From Puffinus mauretanicus (Eukaryota > Chordata > Aves > Procellariiformes > Procellariidae), in contig JAJKFH010003504.1 in the NCBI GenBank assembly GCA_023333565.1, forward strand, positions 5,604,005 through 5,668,004: 64,000 bases of DNA. The letters are read 5' to 3'. Both the position numbers and the translations under genes were made by a program. The stretch's first letter is position 1. Every line of letters begins with the position of its first letter. Under the pieces are notes generated by a model. It was not told where the DNA came from and did no database searches. It worked only from the letters and a program-made list of their open reading frames with translations. Below are positions 58,701-64,000 of this stretch, piece after piece.

Positions 58701-61675
58701 TAACAGTTTGGAAAGGTATTTCAATTGAAAAATCTGAGCCAGAGAAACTTATTTGCCCACAGAATTAGTCTCAAAGATGGATGGAATGGTCTTCGAACAA
58801 TCTCCCAAAAAGTTAATTATTTTTTTTTAGACACAGTTCTTGTCTCACTGACATGCCGTATCTTATGTACATATGATGTATTTTTTGAAATTTAACTTAC
58901 TAATCAAAGTATACCTCTCCAAATGGAGAAACCTCTTCAGAAGTAGGAGGAATACTGTCAGATCTGTTTAGCTAAGGAAGTTAAAGCATTTATAAGTAAG
59001 CCTTTCCTAAAAGATGGAACAAAATTCCTCCAGCAGACAGCTTCTGCCATGCCACAATAGCATTTTAAATTAAGAAATGCAGTCTGGGGTAAAACAGACA
59101 GAAAAATTACTTCTTAAATGACACCGTCCATTACAGTTACCAAGTTGTATTTACTGTCCCCCAGCACACTACTAACTTTTAATGAAAAAGACGCCTTACC
59201 TTGCAATCCACTTTTGTCTAGGAAATTGCTCAAATTAAACAATGTGTTTCTGGACGCCAGATACTGGATAAAACGCTAGATGAAAGGAAAAATTTGAATG
59301 CTTTTACTATATTACCAATGAGCTGGAACTGAGGTAACAGTACTAGAAACTCTTTTTATCCAGCTTATGAAATTCAGCTTTTCTGCTTTAAGACTGTTTT
59401 CAAATCTGGAAACTATTACAAAAATTCAGCTAAATTTTCAAATGAAGGTAGCTATTATTTTTTACATAAAAATCTGTGAACAAATCAAAGTCACATAGAT
59501 ATTGCATGAAGGCCTTTGACTGAAAGATTTTGTTTATTTTAAGCCAGAACATGGAACTGGAAACTACTGAAAAAATTCCCCCAAATACGTTCTCATTTTA
59601 CATGCTCACAATTGTTTCACCAACTTCAATTTTATAACAGTTGATTTCATTTTACCAATTAGCCAAGGCATCTTTGCTCAGCATACTTTAATTTTAATAC
59701 AATTTTAATAGTACTTAGCTTAAATATGATAGTAAGGTGATATAAAGATTAGTTTGTTTATAACTTATAAATCAATGTTAAATAAACATAAGAATCCATA
59801 TAAAATATTAACACAGTATCACACTTAGTACCTCTCATTAGTTACATATAATTCTGAATTACGTTTCATTAAAATGAATGATGTTATTTTCACCTTGTAA
59901 AGACACATTTCAGATCACTGGCACCGCATCTTATTTAGTAGGAAGAATAATTTTGTCTTATGAACCACTGTATAGAGAGCTGCTACAAAAATAAACCAAT
60001 CATTCACTTGTAATAACTTTTTGACAGAGGAAAAAAGTTCTGATTAGTGTAACATATACTACTGAATTATTTTCATTAGTATAAATACATAGGTTACATA
60101 GAAAAAAAGACTGGAGAAGGGTAAAAGCACTCAGTACTTAGCTATAAATGAATTAAGCAAAAGCTGGAGGACCAACGCTTTTCAGTACTTTACAAAGGTA
60201 TTCACAGATCCTCTATAAACTTCTAGACATTTTCATAAGCACTTGATTTCCATGTTTGTTGTTCAAGTACTACTTCTAGCTGTGAAAAGTTTCATTTTGA
60301 GCAGCAATCTTACCCTCATCATTTCTGTAACACATTTGGCAAGCAAAATTTGTTTGGCAATTTTATTCTTAAAATGCAAAATATTTCAGACAGTGGTCCC
60401 ATGAAATACCTTTAATTACTATGAAGTGTATTGGTATCCGTTTAAAATTTATATGACTCAAAGTGCAAGCACAGCAAAAGTGTATAGACTCTATTTTGGA
60501 AAGTGTCAATTATCCCAGTGATAATGCTTAAAGTCAACATGAGAAGTTTGCCCTCTTGTGGCTTACTTAGCTTCAAAGTATAGATTTTCACCAAGACCAG
60601 AAATACTCTGCAGCTACCTGCAAGAGAAACCAGTGTGTGTATATATATATATATATATTTTATTATTTTTTTTAAACTTAAAATCCTTCACAATGCAGCC
60701 AGTCAGCCAGACAAAGCAATTACACGACCTACAAGAACCCTGAATGCAACCTGAAATGAAAAGTTTTGGTCCTCTCCACAAAATCCTAATTGTAATTTTC
60801 TAAAGCTATCCCTCTTAATTCCAAAATTCATATAGCTTATATTATACTGACTGTTTGCAGTAAAAAGGAATGTTTACAAACACTTTCTACAAAAGCCTTC
60901 AAAGTATAGTTTGTTTGTTGTTTTTTTTTAAATGCAGAAAATTCAAGCTGCTGCTATGCTTGTCTTGGTATCTCAAAAAATAAGGCCCCATAGGAATTCA
61001 AGTTGTGGAACAAAACAAGCTTATTCCTTTTTGTTTAAATGGGGTTTTGTTTAATTGTTCTACAGTATTCGGTGTTATTTAGATGCTCATACTCAAAGCC
61101 AGCTCACAGGCACACATTTGCCTTCACTGCAAAAGGTTAGGGAGTGATAGTGGAAATCTGTTCAGAATAGAGTTGTCTGGGAGAAAAGACCATCTGGATT
61201 AGCTAGAGCATGAACCTAAAATGCTTCCATTTTCAGCTTTCAGAATCCCATGTTGGTTTTGTTTGGTTGTTTTTTTATTATTAGAATAACATGACAGAAA
61301 GAGGTACTTCCAGCATTCAGGACACTTACTTTTGATTCTAGAATTACAAACTTTAAAGCAGAAACAAACTAAGTAGACAAACATATAATGAGACCTGTGT
61401 TCATGCAGGTTCATTTTACAAAAATGTAAAAGTAAAGATTTTCTTACAAAGATAATTAGTGGAAGCATTTAGCTGACATTTATAGGAATGAAGTGCCGCA
61501 ACTGTTCTCAGACATATCACTTTTTGTATTACCTCATTTCCATACACCATTAGATGATGGGTTGTGATGAGAGATTTGAAGACCACTACCCAGCTACTGT
61601 TGGTAGTTCTTTCAAACAAACTGTCTGCCAGTTGTGGGATGTTCACATTCATCTCATTTGTGCACTGGATTAAAT
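22729..61675 (-). CDS. PICALM: PICALM (CALM), phosphatidylinositol-binding clathrin assembly protein (spliced, lacks exon 1)
   Basis: Nineteen core coding exons on the minus strand (61533-61675 down to 22729-22743) join with perfect phase and recognisable PICALM sequence in each. PICALM binds PI(4,5)P2 and SNAREs (VAMP2/3/8) through its ANTH domain and recruits clathrin and AP2 through its tail, shaping clathrin-coated pits; in humans it is also an Alzheimer risk locus. Exons 2-9 encode the ANTH domain after its first 43 residues; the K-x-K-H lipid-binding residues sit in exon 1, outside the window. Tail motifs, counted on a 651-residue form assuming a human-length exon 1, are DIF 375-377, clathrin box LLDLQ 393-397, DPF 419-421, NPF 436-438, FESVF 488-492, NPF 638-640 and C-terminal IQFM. 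Four further frame-preserving exons are described separately. The neighbour on the convergent side is CCDC83, as in human. Confidence 0.98.
24617..24649. repeat. T-rich low-complexity run
   Basis: A long T tract interrupted by two G, in the last PICALM intron. It could be the reversed poly(A) tail of an old insertion, but no recognisable body is attached. Confidence 0.8.
25893..25985 (+). repeat. Possible second CR1-like LINE fragment
   Basis: GTGCTGGATCAGACCCAAAG followed by CTCGCCTCCAACAGCAGTCA resembles the 'ctgggtcagaccaaaggtcc ... ctccgacagtggcca' phrase found in many sauropsid CR1-type copies. It lies in the last PICALM intron. It is heavily diverged, so confidence is moderate. Confidence 0.45.
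30017..30121 (-). CDS. PICALM: PICALM exon 19 (C-terminal NPF)
   Basis: 105 nt, phase 0-0, acceptor TTTTTTTAG, donor GTGTGT. It encodes [19 protein letters not shown] and ends [13 protein letters not shown]. The NPF tripeptide is a conserved EH-domain ligand. Confidence 0.98.
32286..32345 (-). CDS. PICALM: PICALM exon 18 (60 nt, skippable)
   Basis: 60 nt, phase 0-0, acceptor TTCACACCAG, donor GTAAGT. It encodes [20 protein letters not shown]; human has Ile at two of the Met positions. The length allows in-frame skipping, and shorter human forms lacking this block are known. Confidence 0.97.
32346..35950. other. PICALM intron region holding the 24-nt microexon
   Basis: Apart from the microexon at 34392-34415, and a short C run near 33231-33240, nothing is identifiable. 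Confidence 0.7.
34392..34415 (-). CDS. PICALM: PICALM 24-nt microexon (NGMHFPQY)
   Basis: Eight codons between acceptor GAAATACAG and donor GTAAGT, phase 0-0, encoding NGMHFPQY. It sits between exons 17 and 18. I recall the same octapeptide inserted before APPVMAY in the mouse 660-residue PICALM and absent from the human 652-residue form, so it is a conserved optional microexon. It would lift the protein here from 651 to 659 residues. Confidence 0.92.
35951..36050 (-). CDS. PICALM: PICALM exon 17
   Basis: 100 nt, acceptor TTATTTGAAG, donor GTAAGC. It encodes [18 protein letters not shown] and ends [10 protein letters not shown]. The last residues (SAPTL against mammalian AATM) are divergent. 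Confidence 0.97.
36888..36918 (-). CDS. PICALM: PICALM exon 16 (31-nt microexon)
   Basis: 31 nt, acceptor TTTGTGACAG, donor GTGAGT. With split codons on both sides it encodes [11 protein letters not shown], identical to human. The 31-nt length means it cannot be skipped without shifting the frame. Confidence 0.97.
37015..37146 (-). CDS. PICALM: PICALM exon 15
   Basis: 132 nt, acceptor CATTCCAAG, donor GTAAGT. It encodes [17 protein letters not shown] and ends [13 protein letters not shown] plus the first base of Asn. Confidence 0.98.
38069..38176 (-). CDS. PICALM: PICALM exon 14 (FESVF motif)
   Basis: 108 nt, acceptor TTTCCCCACAG, donor GTAAGA, phase 1-1. It encodes [18 protein letters not shown], then [15 protein letters not shown] is a known AP2-binding type motif in CALM. 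Confidence 0.98.
38177..40765. other. PICALM intron between cassette B and exon 14
   Basis: 2.6 kb of AT-rich sequence. I found no further phase 1-1 exon candidate by eye. Confidence 0.6.
40766..40846 (-). CDS. PICALM: PICALM cassette exon B
   Basis: 81 nt, acceptor ACGCCTTATCAG after a C/T-rich tract, donor GTAGGT, phase 1-1, 27 residues. It reads [16 protein letters not shown] and then [11 protein letters not shown]. It lies 348 bp from cassette A. As its phase matches exons 13, 14 and cassette A, any combination keeps frame. The segment is rich in Ser/Pro/Phe like the rest of the tail. Confidence 0.82.
41195..41278 (-). CDS. PICALM: PICALM cassette exon A, adds two NPF motifs
   Basis: 84 nt, acceptor TGGTTCTTTAG with a good pyrimidine tract, donor GTATAA, phase 1-1, 28 residues. 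It reads [20 protein letters not shown] and then IGLYPYTS. Two NPF tripeptides lie seven residues apart. Exon 13 joins directly to exon 14 in the human 652-residue form, so this exon is an optional insertion. Codon structure, splice sites and the NPF content typical of this tail make it a convincing exon. Its tissue use is unknown. Confidence 0.85.
42037..42180. repeat. 13-bp perfect inverted repeat with 118-bp interior
   Basis: CTGTTGGTGCAGC at 42037-42049 is the exact reverse complement of GCTGCACCAACAG at 42168-42180. The interior is AT-rich. I see no clear target-site duplication. It lies in the PICALM intron between exon 13 and cassette A. Confidence 0.7.
42757..42906 (-). CDS. PICALM: PICALM exon 13 (DPF and NPF motifs)
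   Basis: 150 nt, acceptor AATTGAACAG, donor GTAAAG, phase 1-1. It encodes [20 protein letters not shown] and ends in [10 protein letters not shown] plus a split Gly. It corresponds to human residues 420-469, the block absent in a known human splice form. DPF is an AP2 ligand and NPF an EH-domain ligand. Confidence 0.98.
44532..44570 (-). CDS. PICALM: Candidate 39-nt PICALM microexon (unconfirmed)
   Basis: Between exons 12 and 13, a 39-nt segment follows the acceptor CTTTATTTCAG and ends at the donor GTAATA. It reads in the PICALM frame (phase 1-1) as [13 protein letters not shown], counting the shared split glycine, so inclusion would keep the frame. It is clearly richer in G+C than the surrounding intron. 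The polypyrimidine tract is mediocre and I do not recognise the peptide from any isoform, so chance remains possible. Confidence 0.4.
45806..45995 (+). repeat. MIR-family (core-SINE) copy
   Basis: The copy matches MIR landmarks in order: CAGTGGTTAGAGCACAGGACT (tRNA-derived A-box region), a degenerate B box (GGTTCCATTCTTGG), GGCTCTGCCACTGACTTGC, ATGACTTCAGACAAGTCA, TTTCCCCATCTGTAAAATG, TACCTCAT and TGTAAAGC. It is about 190 bp, nearly full length, without the far 3' end, and followed by a T run. It lies antisense in the PICALM intron between exons 12 and 13. Confidence 0.85.
47147..47247 (-). CDS. PICALM: PICALM exon 12 (clathrin box)
   Basis: 101 nt, acceptor TCTTTGTAG, donor GTAAGA. It encodes [23 protein letters not shown] fits the type I clathrin-box pattern. 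Human has two Gln before Pro-Thr-Phe; here there is one, which accounts for the one-residue difference in total length. Confidence 0.98.
49602..49738 (-). CDS. PICALM: PICALM exon 11 (DIF motif)
   Basis: 137 nt, acceptor TTCCCAACAG, donor GTATGC. It continues the charged helix ([10 protein letters not shown]). A Ser/Thr/Ala-rich linker follows, then [12 protein letters not shown]. The DIF tripeptide is a known AP2 alpha-appendage ligand type. Confidence 0.98.
50087..50210 (-). CDS. PICALM: PICALM exon 10 (start of the tail)
   Basis: 124 nt, acceptor TTACTTTAG, donor GTAGGC. It encodes [18 protein letters not shown] followed by a charged helix ([19 protein letters not shown]). Confidence 0.98.
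51465..51550 (-). CDS. PICALM: PICALM exon 9 (end of ANTH)
   Basis: 86 nt, acceptor TTTTTGCAG, donor GTGCTT. It encodes [17 protein letters not shown] and ends KIKDSTAAS plus two bases of Arg. Confidence 0.98.
52264..52305 (-). CDS. PICALM: PICALM exon 8 (42 nt)
   Basis: A 42-nt phase 0-0 exon encoding [14 protein letters not shown], acceptor TTGTTACAG, donor GTAGAT. Its length and phase mean it could be skipped without frame change, but it completes the ANTH helical bundle. Confidence 0.97.
53503..53609 (-). CDS. PICALM: PICALM exon 7 (ANTH domain, SNARE-binding helices)
   Basis: 107 nt, acceptor GTTTATAG, donor GTAAAC. It encodes [17 protein letters not shown] and ends in ISEFLKVAE. This part of the ANTH fold is known to bind the VAMP SNARE motif. 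Confidence 0.98.
54946..55057 (-). CDS. PICALM: PICALM exon 6 (ANTH domain)
   Basis: 112 nt, acceptor CTTCCTAG, donor GTAAAT. It encodes [18 protein letters not shown] and ends in NEGIINLL plus the first base of Glu. Confidence 0.98.
55558..55651 (-). CDS. PICALM: PICALM exon 5 (ANTH domain)
   Basis: 94 nt, acceptor GCACAACAG, donor GTAAGT. It encodes [17 protein letters not shown] and ends in MDALLDFN. Human has Asn where this protein has Ser in RTM(S)TEK. Confidence 0.98.
55652..57837. other. PICALM intron between exons 4 and 5
   Basis: It contains the 42-bp imperfect palindrome and a 173-codon minus-strand open frame (56012-56533) with no recognisable domain. Confidence 0.65.
57346..57387. 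repeat. Imperfect 42-bp palindrome
   Basis: The arms pair at 17 of 20 positions about a two-base centre; the inner nine pairs, ACTACCTTT against AAAGGTAGT, are perfect. It lies in the PICALM intron about 450 bp downstream of exon 4. Confidence 0.75.
57838..57940 (-). CDS. PICALM: PICALM exon 4 (ANTH domain)
   Basis: 103 nt, acceptor TTCTTTAG, donor GTAAGG. It encodes [17 protein letters not shown] and ends DFTKVKR plus a split Gly. The donor is GG-GTAAGG; phase matching to exon 5 fixes the boundary at 57838. Confidence 0.98.
59200..59275 (-). CDS. PICALM: PICALM exon 3 (ANTH domain)
   Basis: 76 nt, acceptor CATCTAG, donor GTAAGG. It encodes [16 protein letters not shown], then FLDKSGLQ and the first base of a Gly codon, identical to the human segment as I recall it. 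Confidence 0.98.
60633..60658. repeat. (GT)n(AT)n microsatellite
   Basis: GTGTGTGT runs directly into about nine AT units in the PICALM intron between exons 2 and 3. Confidence 0.9.
61533..61675 (-). CDS. PICALM: PICALM exon 2 (ANTH domain)
   Basis: 143 nt, acceptor TATTGCAG, donor GTAATA. It encodes (Y)[15 protein letters not shown] and ends in HHLMVYGNE. It is essentially identical to human residues 44-91. Confidence 0.98.
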
Positions 61676-64000
61676 CTGCAATACAGAAATTTTTATTGTT
61701 ATGAGTTCTGTGAAGGAAGATCAATAACATACAAAAAAAAAAAATCAGTACACTCATTTTATATAGTAATTTTTTCTATGAAAATTGAGGGGCTTTCCAG
61801 TAAAATAATTTCTTGAAAAGCACCGTGGCACTGGTCTACCAGAACCTCGTAATACAAACTCCACTCTGCTCACTGCCAGGATTCCTGGTCCTCAATTGCT
61901 TTTGCAGTTGCCTTAGAAGGTCCTGGAACAGAAGCACCATAATGACTTACACTATCTCTGACTAACAACTCCCAGCTTTCAAACATCTAAAGCATTAATA
62001 GCAAAGTAATTCTTACATACTACCATTTAATTGAGTTTTACTGGAAGATTATGACTAGAATTTATTGTAAAACTCAGATTTCTGGCCCCTTAATGGACCA
62101 GTAAACCCTTCTAGACATTGATTTAATGTGAGTAATAAGAGATTCAAATACTGCTTAGTCTTGATACAATGCAATCAACACCTTCAAAAGGACAGAGGAA
62201 ATGTTAAGTGAAAAAATGAGCCTCTAGCTACAATACCAGAAGCTGACAGACGAATTTAGTTACAACAAAGGGGGTTGTTCACTGAAAAGATGATTAGGAG
62301 CACAGCAAAACCCGAGGTTGGCTAGCTAAAACAAAGCTATCCAATTTTTGCTCAACCTGGACTTCCAGTAGACAAGATCTAGTGACTCTGCAAATAGTTG
62401 TTAAAAAAAAAAATTACGCTGTTTATCTTTCTTCTAGATTTGCTACTGTCACAACTGTATAACCACGAGGAGCCATACCTATAATACAACCAATATAATA
62501 ATATGTAATAATCCAATAACTTATTTCCAAATGCCAATGAAGGAAGCGATGACTTAAGATCATGATGCTACAGTGACAAACACAACAGAAGCAACTATAT
62601 TAACATCCATATGTGATTAACACACCTTGCTAGCATTTAATATGAAGCTTAATGCAACATAGTACTGATGACATTTTACTATTACCACCCCAAAAATAAA
62701 ACAATAATTTTCACTCAAACTGCCAGCCCTGCCAAAGGCCATAGCTCAATAAGGATCAAGACTTGAGTAAGCCCTACGCCTGCCTATCAAGTGCTTACGG
62801 GCTACTAAGACTAAGCGGAAACATCTGTTTAATCTGAAAGGAAACGTTCAGCCTTTGAAGACAGTTTTATACCCTGCTATGAACAATCATTCATCAAGAA
62901 GGACTCCTGAAAGACAGGACCCTCCTTCAGCCACAGAAGCAGGTAAGCATGGCTACCACAAACTCAGAACTGGTATGATCAGAACTGAAAAAGCTGCTAT
63001 TTACATGTTTAAGTATTAAAGGAAGCAAGCAGGAAATGATTTCTACATTCAAAATGTAATGAGATGGAGAGATTAGCCATTCGTTTATCTACAAGTAAAA
63101 CTGTGATGACTACAGGCATACATGACCTCATTTTTAAGTCACAGTTATCTATTATTGGATGATGATTTGGGGCTGTTAAGACAATGCTAGGATATTACTC
63201 AGCAAGAGACATGCTCTGAACTGGATCATTAAAACCAAGCCCTGCAGCTTCTTGATCTTCAGGTCTTCCCACCTAAGTAATAACACAAGCAGTTTTGTGC
63301 AAGGCTATCTGGCAGGAACGCACATTAAATACAAAGGTATATGCATCACAGGATGTCAAGTCATACATTTTGGCGTAAGAGGTGCAAACACATGTTAGAA
63401 AGTGAGAACTTCTATTCTTAAATGCAACATTTGCCAACTAGTCAACAGTAACAAAGAAATCCACTACCTAAAATTACTAAAAAAATTATATCCATTCTAG
63501 ACAATATTTTGTGCCGGAAGAAATGTCTTCTAATACACCATTGGACTTTCAAATCTTGTTTTGGTATCTGTTGCAGTGTGTAAAAGAAAACAGGCTCTGT
63601 AACCCAGCAGAAAATCATCCCTCACAGAACTGATGAGTGTTTATGTGAAAAGCATATGAATGAACTTGGGGGGCGGGGGGAGAAAGGACAGGCACATTAG
63701 GAAGGAGAACTAGTAGCCAACTGGGAGAGTACACAGGCAAGTCTAGCCTTGAATGGAAGGAAGTAAATTTGCAAATACAAACGAGGGAAATAGTCACTGT
63801 GATACCAGTTACTACAAACTAAGTTTAGCAAAACATGAAGTTTCTTTCTTTACAAAACGCAGGTTGAACCACACAGATGCTTAATAATCTGGTACATCCT
63901 GATACCCCAAAGTGCCTACATCATATACATTTCAGAAAAGTTACATCTATCTAAAAGCTGCTTTGAAACTATTTGCATAAGCAATGCTAATTAGGTAAAG
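61676..64000. other. PICALM intron 1, truncated by the window
   Basis: No exon 1 (expected to start MSGQSLTDR) and no CpG-rich promoter is seen, so the promoter lies to the right of the window. Confidence 0.75.

Larger units (their letters stand above)
57941..61532. other. PICALM introns around exon 3
   Basis: Very AT-rich sequence, particularly 59.6-60.5 kb, with the GT/AT microsatellite at 60633-60658. Nothing else is identifiable. Confidence 0.6.

Noticed and set aside
1..64000. Bacterial-type features: CRISPR array, IS elements, operons, ribosome binding sites, tRNA or rRNA genes
   Set aside because: The window is spliced vertebrate DNA and none of these was seen; the only tRNA-like signal is within the MIR copy.

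Overview
This is a piece of vertebrate nuclear DNA: intron-rich, AT-rich, with GT-AG splice sites throughout and no bacterial-style gene packing. It carries two protein genes facing each other tail to tail. Low repeat load, fairly short introns, CR1-like LINE scraps and one old MIR-type SINE suggest a sauropsid, most likely a bird. A turtle or crocodilian is not excluded, and I cannot name the species from the sequence.

Left part (1 to about 15.6 kb, plus strand): the last nine coding exons of CCDC83, a coiled-coil protein. The first coding exon lies to the left of the window. All nine exons join in frame with matching phases and end at a TAA at 15324-15326, with a poly(A) signal at 15584.

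Middle (about 15.6 to 19.6-21.1 kb): the convergent intergenic spacer. I see no coding exon there, and its right edge depends on which PICALM poly(A) site is used.

Right part (about 19.6 to 64 kb, minus strand): PICALM (CALM), the clathrin-assembly adaptor. Coding exons 2 to 20 are all present, spread from 61675 down to 22729; exon 1 and the promoter lie to the right of the window. Exons 2-20 sum to 1826 nt. With a 130-nt first coding exon as in mammals this gives 651 residues, one fewer than the human 652-residue form, because a Q-Q pair in exon 12 is a single Q here. The ANTH domain is encoded by exons (1)2-9. The unstructured clathrin/AP2/EH-binding tail is encoded by exons 10-20.

The most interesting layer is a set of extra frame-preserving exons in the PICALM tail: a 24-nt microexon encoding NGMHFPQY (34392-34415), which I also recall from the mouse 660-residue form; two adjacent phase 1-1 cassettes (40766-40846 and 41195-41278), one adding two NPF motifs; and a candidate 39-nt microexon (44532-44570). 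Other observations are a diverged local duplication of a splice-acceptor region in CCDC83, several perfect or near-perfect inverted repeats, and long but unrecognised open frames inside PICALM introns.
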